Positions 35,365-43,990 of a DNA stretch of 64,000 nt are shown here, one piece after another. Each line of letters begins with the position of its first letter. The first letter of the stretch is position 1. The stretch covers positions 682,001-746,000 of the forward strand of contig JADJLX010000002.1 of the NCBI GenBank assembly GCA_016709865.1, in the 5' to 3' direction. Both the position numbers and the translations under genes were made by a program. The notes under the pieces are model-generated. The model was not told the origin of the DNA, did no database searches, and was given only the letters and a program-made list of their open reading frames with translations. This DNA is from Bacteroidales bacterium. GTDB lineage: Bacteria > Bacteroidota > Bacteroidia > Bacteroidales > VadinHA17.

Positions 35365-36075
35365 ATGAATGATTCGATAGTACTTCTTTCAGCAACTGCA
35401 ATATCACTGGGATTTGTTCATACAATCCTCGGTCCTGATCATTATCTCCCATTTATCCTGCTTAGCCAGGCTAAAAAATGGACCCTCAGAAAAACGATGA
35501 TAATAACATTCCTGTGCGGACTTGGTCATGTATTGAGTTCTGTTGTACTTGGCCTGGTAGGCATCGCTGTAGGAATATCTGTAACAAAACTGGTATCTGT
35601 AGAATCTTTCAGGGGAAATATAGCGGCATGGCTTTTTATCGCATTCGGACTTGTTTACATGATTATCAGTATCAGAAACCTGATGAGGAAAAAGAAACAT
35701 ACCCACACCCATTTTCATATCGATGGAGAAAAGCACGTTCATGAACACGATCATAATAACGAACATACTCATATTCACCAGGAAGATCCTGTCAAAACCA
35801 CACCATGGATCCTTTTTCTAATCTTTGTTTTCGGTCCATGCGAACCGCTGATTCCCATTCTTATGTATCCGGCAGCAGAAAACAATATTCAGGGTGCTGT
35901 AATTGTTTCAGTACTTTTCTCAGTTGTTACAATAGGCACAATGATGTCGGTAGTGCTTGCCTTTAAACTGGGCCTGAGCAAGATCAATCTTAAACCTGTT
36001 GAGAAATACAGTCACCTTATTGCAGGTGCAATGATATTGTTTTCAGGTCTGGCGATACAATTTCTGGGACTATAA
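35365..36075 (+). CDS. NicO/UreH-like metal transporter with His-rich loop
   Basis: The 236-residue integral membrane protein has six hydrophobic segments and the metal-transporter motif GFVHTILGPDHYLPFI in the first helix pair, with a second equivalent stretch around FVFGPCEPLIPILMYP. Between helices three and four lies a cytoplasmic or periplasmic His-rich loop (residues about 110-145): HTHTHFHIDGEKHVHEHDHN plus HTHIH, typical of nickel, cobalt or zinc binding. The family includes UreH/HupE-type exporters and NiCoT permeases, and the direction of transport is not clear. It precedes a ZIP-type gene on the same strand with a 42-base gap. Confidence 0.8.
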   Translation: MNDSIVLLSATAISLGFVHTILGPDHYLPFILLSQAKKWTLRKTMIITFLCGLGHVLSSVVLGLVGIAVGISVTKLVSVESFRGNIAAWLFIAFGLVYMIISIRNLMRKKKHTHTHFHIDGEKHVHEHDHNNEHTHIHQEDPVKTTPWILFLIFVFGPCEPLIPILMYPAAENNIQGAVIVSVLFSVVTIGTMMSVVLAFKLGLSKINLKPVEKYSHLIAGAMILFSGLAIQFLGL

Positions 36076-36117
36076 CAACTGATATTCTGAGTTTTTCACT
36101 TTAATAAACACCTGACT

Positions 36118-37407
36118 ATGACTGGAATTATTGAGCTTGATGCCTTCCTGTTCGGCATAATAAGTGCAGTATCTCTGCCTCTGGGTGCAATGCTCGCATT
36201 AAAATGGAGTCCTAAGCCAAGAGTCCTGGCATCAATGATGGCAATCGGAGCCGGAGCTCTGCTGGCAGCTCTGACAATTGACCTGGTAGCTGTTTCTGTT
36301 GATAAGGGACACTTTTATCCGCTTGCAGTGGGTATGATCACGGGAGGATTATTTTTTGTTTTTCTGAATAAGATTGTAAACAGCAAGGGCGGTTTTCTAA
36401 GGAAGACAGCCACAATTCTTACTCACATTACTAAAAAACAGAATACACGCCAGAAACAACTTTTCAAACAGCTCAGTAATGTGAAGTTTTTTCATAACCT
36501 GACTCCTGAACAGGCTCAGCTCATAATTCCCTATCTGCACCGGTACAAGTACAGACAGGGCAAGGTGATGGTACATGAAGGTGATCCGGGTGACCTTTTC
36601 TTTATAATTGAAAACGGATCTGCAATTGTAATGGATGACAACACTAATTCTGTCGTTACAATTCTTTCGGCAAATGACACCTATGGGATAGTGGAATTAA
36701 TGACCAACATATCACATAACTATAATGTCGTGGTAAAGGAAGATATGCATGCCTGGGTAATTAACAAAGAATCTCTCGACAGAATCATCGCGCTCAATCC
36801 CATGCTTGCCAGGGAGATTAAATCACTGGTGACTGAAAAGATACATCTGCTTGAGATTACAAATACAATACCCCAGGAGAAAGCTATCGCCTGGTATAAT
36901 GGCGCTCTGGAACATTTTGAAGAAAAGAAATCTGCAGTAACACAGTCTGATGTCAACGAAGAAGTTGCCGAACATGGTAATCCTTCGATGGCCATATGGA
37001 TGGGTATCATGCTCGATGGTATCCCCGAATCAATAGTAATCGGTTCAAGTCTTCTCCTCCATCCTACCATGAGCCTGTCACTTCTGGCAGGTCTGTTTCT
37101 ATCAAACTTCCCTGAAGCATTATCGAGCTCGGTTGGAATGAAAAAGCAGAAGATGTCAAACATGAAGATCATTATGATGTGGACATCAATTATGATTGTA
37201 ACAGGTTTGGGAGCATTTTTCGGTAACGTCTTTTTTGAGAATGTATCACCCTCCGTATTCGCACTTGTTGACGGGATGGCTGCAGGCGCTATGCTAACAA
37301 TGATAGCAGAGACTATGCTTCCGGAGGCATTTCATATCGGTGGAACAGTTACAGGTCTTTCCGCACTTGCAGGATTTCTTGCAACATTGTTATTCAAGGT
37401 AATCTGA
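36118..37407 (+). CDS. ZIP-type metal transporter with inserted cyclic-nucleotide-binding-like domain
   Basis: In 429 residues, residues 1-90 carry three hydrophobic helices (FGIISAVSLPLGAMLALKW, AIGAGALLAALTIDLVAVSV, LAVGMITGGLFFVFLNKI). Residues about 120-250 are a cyclic-nucleotide-binding-like domain (NVKFFHNLTPEQAQLIIPYL, GKVMVHEGDPGDLFFIIENG). Residues 288-429 resume the ZIP core with IWMGIMLDGIPESIVIGS and LSNFPEALSSSVG, equivalent to ZIP helices IV and V. The phosphate-binding cassette is degenerate: YGIVELMTNISHNYNVVV lacks the FGE and Arg that normally hold cyclic phosphate. A nucleotide or other ligand could gate transport, or the domain may be purely structural. Confidence 0.8.
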   Translation: MTGIIELDAFLFGIISAVSLPLGAMLALKWSPKPRVLASMMAIGAGALLAALTIDLVAVSVDKGHFYPLAVGMITGGLFFVFLNKIVNSKGGFLRKTATILTHITKKQNTRQKQLFKQLSNVKFFHNLTPEQAQLIIPYLHRYKYRQGKVMVHEGDPGDLFFIIENGSAIVMDDNTNSVVTILSANDTYGIVELMTNISHNYNVVVKEDMHAWVINKESLDRIIALNPMLAREIKSLVTEKIHLLEITNTIPQEKAIAWYNGALEHFEEKKSAVTQSDVNEEVAEHGNPSMAIWMGIMLDGIPESIVIGSSLLLHPTMSLSLLAGLFLSNFPEALSSSVGMKKQKMSNMKIIMMWTSIMIVTGLGAFFGNVFFENVSPSVFALVDGMAAGAMLTMIAETMLPEAFHIGGTVTGLSALAGFLATLLFKVI

Positions 37408-37446
37408 CTTTAAATTGTTAGCTTTGCATAAAATTATCAGCCGGTG

Positions 37447-38094
37447 ATGAATTACGATTATAATACACAAAGGAAAAGGATGGCATTGCCTGAGTACGGA
37501 AGGAATGTCCAGAAGATGGTTGACCATATCAAGACAATTGAAGACAGGGATGAAAGGAACCGTGCTGCCAAAACGATCATCCAGATCATGGGTAACCTCA
37601 ATACTCACCTTCGCGATGTTGGCGATTTCAAGCATAAGCTCTGGGATCATCTCGCACTGATTGCCAATTTTGAACTTGACATAGATTCTCCTTATCCTGT
37701 TCCTGAACCGGAGAAATTTGTTGAAAAACCAAGTCAGGTACCATATAAACAGAAAGATATCAGGTTTCTTCACTATGGCCGCATTATCGAACTGATGATC
37801 GATGCTGCAGCTGACATGGCTGACGGGGAAGAAAAAGAATACTTTACCACTCTGATAGTCAATCAGATGAAGAAATCTTACATAACATGGAACAGGGGTC
37901 AGGTTGCCGATGAAGTGATTATTAATGATATGAAATTATTATCGCGCGGAAGGCTGAAGATGACAGAGGGTGTAAGGATTCTTGAAATCAGGGAGCTGAT
38001 ACCTCCTGTCAAAAGAAAGCCTACCGGCAACAAGCCTCACGGAAAACAGCAGAATAAACCTTACAATAAGAAAAAAGGATATAGCAGGCATTAA
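37447..38094 (+). CDS. DUF4290 family protein
   Basis: I take ATG 37447 (MNYDYNTQRKRMALPEYGRN); a GTG lies just before it. The 215-residue product is helical with a basic tail (VKRKPTGNKPHGKQQNKPYN). This family is restricted to Bacteroidota and its function is unknown. Its stop overlaps the murA start by one base (TAATG), so it is coupled with peptidoglycan precursor synthesis. The basic C-terminus suggests nucleic-acid or membrane contact, which is inference. There are no signal or membrane segments. Confidence 0.85.
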   Translation: MNYDYNTQRKRMALPEYGRNVQKMVDHIKTIEDRDERNRAAKTIIQIMGNLNTHLRDVGDFKHKLWDHLALIANFELDIDSPYPVPEPEKFVEKPSQVPYKQKDIRFLHYGRIIELMIDAAADMADGEEKEYFTTLIVNQMKKSYITWNRGQVADEVIINDMKLLSRGRLKMTEGVRILEIRELIPPVKRKPTGNKPHGKQQNKPYNKKKGYSRH

Positions 38095-39398
38095 TGGGTA
38101 CTTTTATTGTACACGGCGGACATCCCCTTCATGGAGAGATTACTCCACAAGGTGCAAAAAATGAAGCGTTGCAGGTGATATGTGCTGTTCTGCTGACATC
38201 CGGAAAAATAACAATTAAAAATATTCCCGATATCGTTGATGTCAATAAACTTATTGAACTGATAGGTTCTATGGGTGTAAAAGTCAACAGGGAATCAGAT
38301 TCCATCTGCAGTTTTGAAGCAATAGATGTGAACCTCGACTATCTGCAGACCAGTGAATTCAGGGCGCAGAGCTCCAGCCTGAGAGGATCATTAATGATAG
38401 TGGGTCCGCTACTGGCCCGGTACGGAAAAGCCTTCATTCCAAAACCCGGCGGTGATAAGATCGGACGAAGAAGAGTAGACACCCATTTTATTGGTTTCCA
38501 GAAACTTGGGGCGAAATTTGAATTTGATTCAGCTGATCCGTTCTTTAAGGTTGAAGCTCCTTCTTTAACCGGGACTTACATGCATCTCGATGAAGCATCC
38601 GTGACGGGTACTGCCAACATAATTATGGCTGCAGTTCTGGCACAGGGACGCACCACCATTTACAATGCTGCCTGCGAACCTTATATTCAGCAGTTATGCA
38701 GAATGCTTGTTTCTATGGGTGCCAGGATTGAAGGAATAGGTTCAAACCTTCTTTATATTGACGGAGTTACAAGTCTTACCGGCTGCACTCATACCATTCT
38801 TCCCGATATGATTGAGATAGGATCATTTATCGGTCTGGCAGCAATGACATCTTCGGAAATTACGATTAAGGATACATCATATGATAGTCTGGGTATTATA
38901 CCCGACGCATTCCGCAGGCTTGGAATAAAAGTTGAAAGAAGAGGTGATGATATATTCATTCCTCACCAGGATCATTATGAGATTGAAACGTTTATCGACG
39001 GATCGATAATGACTATTGCTGATGCTATATGGCCCGGACTAACTCCCGACCTTCTGAGCGTATTCCTTGTAACAGCAACACAGGCAAAAGGGGCTGTGCT
39101 TATACATCAGAAAATGTTTGAAAGCCGCCTCTTTTTTGTCGATAAACTGATTGATATGGGGGCTCAGATAATTCTTTGCGACCCTCACCGGGCAACTGTG
39201 ATTGGTCAGGATAAGAGATTCCGTCTTAAAGGCACAGTAATGTCATCGCCTGATATAAGAGCCGGGGTAGCACTTCTTATTGCAGCACTTTCCGCTGACG
39301 GAAAAAGCACAATTCACAATATCGAACAGATCGACAGAGGCTACCAGAATATCGACAAGCGGCTTAATGCACTGGGGGCGGATATCCAAAGAATCTGA
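38094..39398 (+). CDS. murA: UDP-N-acetylglucosamine 1-carboxyvinyltransferase (MurA)
   Basis: MurA adds enolpyruvate to UDP-GlcNAc, the first committed step of peptidoglycan synthesis. The 434-residue length and motifs fit: GAKNEALQVICAVLLTSG, FRAQSSSLRGSLMIVGPLLA, RRRVDTHFIGFQKLGA, EASVTGTANIIMAAVLAQG, PDMIEIGSFIGLAAM, and RAGVALLIAALSADGKSTI. At the active-site loop the usual Cys is replaced: KPGGDKIGRRRVD has Asp121 in place of the Cys115 of E. coli. This Cys-to-Asp change is known in other bacteria to retain activity while abolishing covalent fosfomycin modification. The gene overlaps DUF4290 by one base. Confidence 0.95.
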   Translation: MGTFIVHGGHPLHGEITPQGAKNEALQVICAVLLTSGKITIKNIPDIVDVNKLIELIGSMGVKVNRESDSICSFEAIDVNLDYLQTSEFRAQSSSLRGSLMIVGPLLARYGKAFIPKPGGDKIGRRRVDTHFIGFQKLGAKFEFDSADPFFKVEAPSLTGTYMHLDEASVTGTANIIMAAVLAQGRTTIYNAACEPYIQQLCRMLVSMGARIEGIGSNLLYIDGVTSLTGCTHTILPDMIEIGSFIGLAAMTSSEITIKDTSYDSLGIIPDAFRRLGIKVERRGDDIFIPHQDHYEIETFIDGSIMTIADAIWPGLTPDLLSVFLVTATQAKGAVLIHQKMFESRLFFVDKLIDMGAQIILCDPHRATVIGQDKRFRLKGTVMSSPDIRAGVALLIAALSADGKSTIHNIEQIDRGYQNIDKRLNALGADIQRI

Positions 39399-39403
39399 AA
39401 AAA

Positions 39404-39493
39404 CATGGCGCAATGGCTCAACGGCGTAATGGCGCAAAGGTGTCAAAACTCGTGAGCCCTTGTGCCTTTGTGCCATTATGCCTTTGTGCTGTA
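39404..39493. repeat. Imperfect ATGGCGCAA / TTGTGCC repeat stretch
   Basis: Between murA and grpE the sequence reads ATGGCGCAATGGC, AACGGCGTAATGGCGCAAAGG, then CTTGTGCCTTTGTGCC, ATTATGCCTTTGTGCTG. The halves are roughly inverted. It belongs to the same class as the CACAAAGG element at 24457-24552 and resembles part of the insert in pnuT. No gene was found in this 176-base gap. Confidence 0.7.
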
Positions 39494-39574
39494 AGTCTCC
39501 TGTCAATTTGTCAATTTAACTGGCTTGGCAGGTAATTTGTTAATAATACTACTGTAAATGAAAAAGAGTGAGCG

Positions 39575-40195
39575 ATGATGAAAAGAAAGACACACGAGAA
39601 GGAAGAAATTAAAGACAACACCGGTCATAAAACAACTGATAATAAAGACAATACAGAAAACAAGGAGACTCAGTCATCATCTGAAACTTCAAAAACACCA
39701 ACAAATGGTGAGACGGGTGCCACTTCAGGTGCTGACAAAGTGATAGCTGAAGTCAGGGCTGTTGAAGAAAAACTGGCAGAGATGCAGGATAAATATATCA
39801 GGCTGTCGGCTGAATTTGATAATTACAGAAAAAGAACACTTCGCGAGAAGATGGATTTATCGAAATATGCTGAAGAAAACCTTCTTCTTAAGATAATTCC
39901 TTTAATGGATGATTTTGAGAGAGCTAAGCAGCATATGGATTCAGATTCAGATATAACTGCCGTAAAAAACGGAATAGATATCATCTACACCAAGTTCGGT
40001 GAATTCCTGAAACAGAACGGGATTAAAGAGATTGAATCACTGAACGGAAACTTCAACGTTGACCTTCATGAAGCTGTAGCTAAGGTGCATGTTGAAGACA
40101 AAGACAAAAAAGGGAAAGTTGTGGATGTTGTTCTGAAAGGATACTACCTGCAGGACAAGGTTTTAAGATTTTCAAAGGTTGTAGTCGGAGAATAA
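39575..40195 (+). CDS. grpE: Nucleotide exchange factor GrpE
   Basis: The 206-residue protein has a long, hydrophilic N-terminal tail (residues 1-60, rich in Lys, Glu, Asn, Thr), a coiled coil (about 60-110), and the GrpE core: KYIRLSAEFDNYRKRTLREK, IIPLMDDFERAKQHM, GIDIIYTKFGEFLKQNGIKE, FNVDLHEAVAKVH and VLKGYYLQDKVLRFSKVVVG. GrpE releases ADP from DnaK. The low-complexity tail is typical of Bacteroidota GrpE. It precedes dnaJ by 42 bases; dnaK is not in the window. Confidence 0.96.
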   Translation: MMKRKTHEKEEIKDNTGHKTTDNKDNTENKETQSSSETSKTPTNGETGATSGADKVIAEVRAVEEKLAEMQDKYIRLSAEFDNYRKRTLREKMDLSKYAEENLLLKIIPLMDDFERAKQHMDSDSDITAVKNGIDIIYTKFGEFLKQNGIKEIESLNGNFNVDLHEAVAKVHVEDKDKKGKVVDVVLKGYYLQDKVLRFSKVVVGE

Positions 40196-40237
40196 TATAA
40201 GATAACTGTTAAGTGGCAAATTTCAAATAAATAAAGG

Positions 40238-41389
40238 ATGGGAAAAAGGGATTATTATGAGGTGCTTGGTGTTTCCAAAGAGGCCACAAAAGAGGAGATA
40301 AAAAAGGCATACAGAAAGCAGGCTCTTAAATATCATCCAGATAAGAATCCGGGAGATAAGAAGTCGGAGGAGAATTTCAAGGAAGCAGCTGAAGCTTATG
40401 AGGTGCTTAGTAATGATGAGAAGAAAGCACGTTACGATCGCTACGGGCATGCAGGAATGGGTAACTCAGGAGGCGGGTTCAGCGGCCAGAATATGACAAT
40501 GGATGATATTTTCTCATCGTTCGGTGATATTTTTGGTGATGCGTTCGGCGGTTTCGGTGGTTTCGGAGGAAGCAGACGCGGCGGAGGAAGAAGGGTAAAT
40601 AAAGGAAGTAACCTCCGGGTTAAAGTAAAGCTTAATCTCCAGGAGATTGCCAATGGAACAGAGAAAAAAATAAAGGTAAACAAATATGTAAACTGCGATA
40701 AATGCGGCGGATCAGGTGCTGCAGATGCTTCCAGTATTTCATCATGCCCTACCTGCCATGGCTCCGGACATGTTACCCGGATAACAAATACGATGCTTGG
40801 ACAGATGCAGACATCTTCTGTTTGTCCTTCATGCGGAGGTGATGGCAAGACTATAACCAAGAAATGTACTGCCTGCTATGGAGAAGGTGTTGTACAAAAA
40901 GAAGAGATTATTAAAATCAATATCCCTGCCGGTGTTGGCAAAGGAATGCAGATGACCGTCGGCGGCAAAGGAAATGCTCCCAGAAGGGGTGGTGTTGATG
41001 GCGACCTTCTTGTGGTAATTGATGAAGAGGAACACCCCGAACTGATAAGAGAAGGTAATGACTTAATTTATAATTTATTTGTAAGCATACCTGACGCAGT
41101 ACTAGGAACACATGTTGAAGTACCAACAGTTGACAATAATGTAAAGATCAAGATAGAACCGGGCACTCAACCCGGCAAAATACTTCGTCTCAGAGGAAAA
41201 GGATTGCCTGAAGTTAATGGTTATGGCAGAGGCGATCTGCTTGTTAATGTAAATGTCTGGATCCCAAAGAATGTAAATAAGGATGAGATGAAGATCTTTG
41301 AGAAATTCAAAGACTCGGATTCCTTTACACCCAATCCTGACAAAAACGACAGGGGCTTCTTCGAGAGGATGAAAGGATATTTCGAATAG
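40238..41389 (+). CDS. dnaJ: Chaperone DnaJ
   Basis: The 383-residue type I DnaJ has the J domain with [20 protein letters not shown] and HPD in KYHPDKNPG, then the G/F region, rich in GGFG. Four zinc-finger repeats follow: [24 protein letters not shown] and CTACYGEG (CxxCxGxG form), and then the C-terminal substrate domain ([15 protein letters not shown]). It activates DnaK ATPase. It is complete and follows grpE on the same strand. Its final codons end at a palindromic repeat that starts within five bases. Confidence 0.97.
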   Translation: MGKRDYYEVLGVSKEATKEEIKKAYRKQALKYHPDKNPGDKKSEENFKEAAEAYEVLSNDEKKARYDRYGHAGMGNSGGGFSGQNMTMDDIFSSFGDIFGDAFGGFGGFGGSRRGGGRRVNKGSNLRVKVKLNLQEIANGTEKKIKVNKYVNCDKCGGSGAADASSISSCPTCHGSGHVTRITNTMLGQMQTSSVCPSCGGDGKTITKKCTACYGEGVVQKEEIIKINIPAGVGKGMQMTVGGKGNAPRRGGVDGDLLVVIDEEEHPELIREGNDLIYNLFVSIPDAVLGTHVEVPTVDNNVKIKIEPGTQPGKILRLRGKGLPEVNGYGRGDLLVNVNVWIPKNVNKDEMKIFEKFKDSDSFTPNPDKNDRGFFERMKGYFE

Positions 41390-41392
41390 TGC

Positions 41393-41499
41393 AATACCTC
41401 TCCCTAAATCCCTCCCCCAGGAGGGAGGGACTTAAGCTACTACATGAATCTGGCTAACCCCCTTCTCTCCCGGGAGAAGGGGGCAAGGGGATGAGGCAT
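41393..41499. repeat. CCTCCCCCAGGAGGGAGG-type inverted repeat after dnaJ
   Basis: Two hairpins face each other: CCCTCCCCCAGGAGGGAGGG near 41410-41430, and CCCCCTTCTCTCCCGGGAGAAGGGGG near 41458-41483. The outer ends (AATACCTC and GAGGCATT) are inverted as well, so the whole block is a nested palindrome. It lies in the 195-base gap before the ABC-ATPase gene; no gene was seen there. Confidence 0.8.
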
Positions 41500-41584
41500 T
41501 AAAGAAGAAGGTCTTTTAGATTAATGAACATTCCCTGAGAATTTCTATATTTACACTTCATTTTAATATCTTAATATATTCCCT

Positions 41585-42493
41585 ATGGCACTTTTTGAAG
41601 CAAAGAATGTCACTAAACAGTACGGGGACCAGCTTGCTCTCGACAACGTAAGCATCTCTGTCCCTGAACAATGCATCTATGGTCTGCTTGGACCCAATGG
41701 TGCAGGAAAAACAACACTTATACGAATAATCAACCAGATTACCGGGCCGGATTCAGGTGAATTATTCCTGAATGGCAAAAAACTTATGCCTGATGATGTG
41801 CAGTTTATCGGTTATCTTCCTGAAGAAAGAGGACTTTATAAAAAAATGAAAGTAGGCGAACAGGCTCTCTATTTTGCTCAGCTTAAAGGACTCTCGAAAG
41901 CTGAAGCTATGAAGAGGCTAAAATACTGGTTTAAAAAACTTGACATTCTCGACTGGTGGGGTAAAAAAGTCGAAGAACTTTCCAAGGGTATGGCACAAAA
42001 GGTTCAGTTTGTTACAACTGTACTTCATGAACCAAAGCTTTTGATATTTGATGAACCTTTCACAGGATTCGACCCACTGAATGCCAATATCATAAAAAAT
42101 GAAATACTGTTTCTGAGGGAGAGAGGAGCTACAATAATCTTTTCAACACATAATATGGGATCAGTTGAGGAGTTGTGCGATAACATTACCCTCATCGATA
42201 AAGCAAAAACAATACTGGAAGGAAGTGTCTCTGAGATCCGCAGTAAGTGGGCGGCAAATGAATATGATCTTACTTTAAGCGGAAATGTAAAGATTGAGGG
42301 AAACGGACATTACACAATTCTGAAACAGGAAACTGAGAACAACAAAAGTATTGTCAGGCTGAAGACCACATCAGACATCAGCAGTAATGATATACTTCAG
42401 AATGTCATGAAATCGGGGAACGTAATCTCATTTAATCCGGCCATGCCATCTATGAATGAGATATTTATAAGGGTAATTGAAACCCGTAACTAA
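41585..42493 (+). CDS. ABC transporter ATP-binding protein, NatA-like
   Basis: The 302-residue ATPase has Walker A GLLGPNGAGKTTLIR near residue 35, Q-loop region IGYLPEERGLYKKM, signature LSKGMAQKVQF, and Walker B LLIFDEPFTGFDPLN, with H-loop IFSTHNM. The C-terminal about 70 residues form the DUF4162 extension typical of NatA-type exporters of Na+ or of drugs. It is followed 30 bases later by its permease partner, forming a two-gene exporter. The substrate cannot be told from sequence. Confidence 0.94.
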   Translation: MALFEAKNVTKQYGDQLALDNVSISVPEQCIYGLLGPNGAGKTTLIRIINQITGPDSGELFLNGKKLMPDDVQFIGYLPEERGLYKKMKVGEQALYFAQLKGLSKAEAMKRLKYWFKKLDILDWWGKKVEELSKGMAQKVQFVTTVLHEPKLLIFDEPFTGFDPLNANIIKNEILFLRERGATIIFSTHNMGSVEELCDNITLIDKAKTILEGSVSEIRSKWAANEYDLTLSGNVKIEGNGHYTILKQETENNKSIVRLKTTSDISSNDILQNVMKSGNVISFNPAMPSMNEIFIRVIETRN

Positions 42494-42523
42494 TCACTGC
42501 AAAATCATCGAAAACATATAATT

Positions 42524-43891
42524 ATGAACAAGATATCTGTTATTATTAAAAGAGAATATATAACAAGGGTCAGGAAGAAATCATTCATTATAATGACAAT
42601 TCTGGCACCTATTCTCATGGCAGCTATTATTATCCTGCCTACAGCCCTTATGATGAATCAGGATGGTGACTTCAAGAAGATTGCAGTTATTGAGGACAAA
42701 TCCGATTTATTTAAAGGTGTCATCAAGAATACGAAAGATGCTGAATTTGTATACCTCGAGAACACTAAGATTGAAGATCTGAAATCCTCATTCGAATCAG
42801 CAGGTTATTATGGGGTCCTCTATATTTCACCCGAGCTGGTCAATACTCCTAATGCTATTGAGCTTATATCAAAGAAACAACCGCCAATTGGATTGTTGCA
42901 GCATATTGAAAACTCACTTGAAAAAGAGATTGAAAGACAAAAATTACTGGCTTTCAAAATTGAGAATCTCGACGAAATAATGAAGACCATAGATACTAAT
43001 GTATCGATACAGACAATCAATATAGACTCTTCAGGGGTAGCGAAAAAAACAAGTACCGGAATTGCAATGGCTCTCGCATATATACTTGGATTCCTGATGT
43101 ATATGCTGGTATTCATTTTCGGTGCACAGGTTATGCGGGGTGTAATTGAAGAAAAAACAAGCAGAGTCGTTGAGGTAATTATTTCATCTGTCAAGCCTGT
43201 ACAGCTAATGATGGGTAAAATTGTCGGAATCGCTCTTGTCGGACTAACTCAATTCCTGATATGGATAGTCCTTACAGGCAGCATAGCCGGAGTATTGAAG
43301 TCAACAATGCTTTCAAATGTCAACCTGTCCGAGATCTCACAGTCGGCACCACAGAATATGATGGCAAGTGGTGATAATCAGGCAGCTGCATCAGAAGCAG
43401 TAGCCCAGGCATCGGTTTCTCCTCAACTGCTCGAGTTTTCAAAAATGTTCGACAGTGCAATGAATCAGCCGTGGTTACTGATTATTGTATCATTTATTTT
43501 CTATTTTATTACAGGTTACCTTCTTTATGCCTCTGTTTTTGCTGCAATAGGATCTGCTGTGGATAATGAAACAGAAACACAACAATTCATGCTTCCTGTA
43601 ACAATACCGATAATACTTGCTCTTATGGTGGCAATGGGTACAATGCAGAATCCGGAAAGCTCAATCTCTTTCTGGTTCTCAATGATCCCGCTCACCTCTC
43701 CTATCGTTATGATGGCACGTATTCCGTTTGGCGTACCGCTCTGGCAGATAGGTGTTTCAATGTTACTGATGCTTGTTACATTTGCAGCATTTGTATGGAT
43801 GGCAGCCAAGGTATACCGCACCGGCATCCTGATGTATGGTAAAAAAACTTCGTGGAAAGAGATGTGGAAATGGCTGAGGTACAGCGGATAA
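42524..43891 (+). CDS. ABC-2 type permease, NatB-like
   Basis: The 455-residue permease has one N-terminal helix (SFIIMTILAPILMAAIIILP), a large extracytoplasmic loop (about residues 45-175), and five or six C-terminal helices, including GIAMALAYILGFLMYMLVFI and IVGIALVGLTQFLIWIVLTG. The sequence RGVIEEKTSRVVEVIISSVK is the conserved ABC-2/NatB motif. It forms the membrane channel with the preceding ATPase. A small low-complexity linker rich in Ala, Gln and Ser is at about residues 275-300. The function, Na+ or other export, is open. Confidence 0.92.
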   Translation: MNKISVIIKREYITRVRKKSFIIMTILAPILMAAIIILPTALMMNQDGDFKKIAVIEDKSDLFKGVIKNTKDAEFVYLENTKIEDLKSSFESAGYYGVLYISPELVNTPNAIELISKKQPPIGLLQHIENSLEKEIERQKLLAFKIENLDEIMKTIDTNVSIQTINIDSSGVAKKTSTGIAMALAYILGFLMYMLVFIFGAQVMRGVIEEKTSRVVEVIISSVKPVQLMMGKIVGIALVGLTQFLIWIVLTGSIAGVLKSTMLSNVNLSEISQSAPQNMMASGDNQAAASEAVAQASVSPQLLEFSKMFDSAMNQPWLLIIVSFIFYFITGYLLYASVFAAIGSAVDNETETQQFMLPVTIPIILALMVAMGTMQNPESSISFWFSMIPLTSPIVMMARIPFGVPLWQIGVSMLLMLVTFAAFVWMAAKVYRTGILMYGKKTSWKEMWKWLRYSG

Positions 43892-43892
43892 T

Positions 43893-43976
43893 GGCGCAGG
43901 GCTAAGGGCGCAGGGCACAGGGGAAATCCGGGTAACTCCGTACGACTCCGTGTAATCTGTGTCTCCGTGGTAAATT
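43893..43976. repeat. GGCGCAGGG / ACTCCGTGTAA repeat stretch
   Basis: After the permease stop the sequence has GGCGCAGGGCTAAGGGCGCAG, then GGTAACTCCGTACGACTCCG and TGTAATCTGTGTCTCCGTGG. These are short near-repeats of the ACACAGAG family in one orientation, without an obvious opposite arm. The first part also matches the pnuT insert. No gene is present. Confidence 0.6.
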
Positions 43977-43990
43977 TTATAAATACAGTT

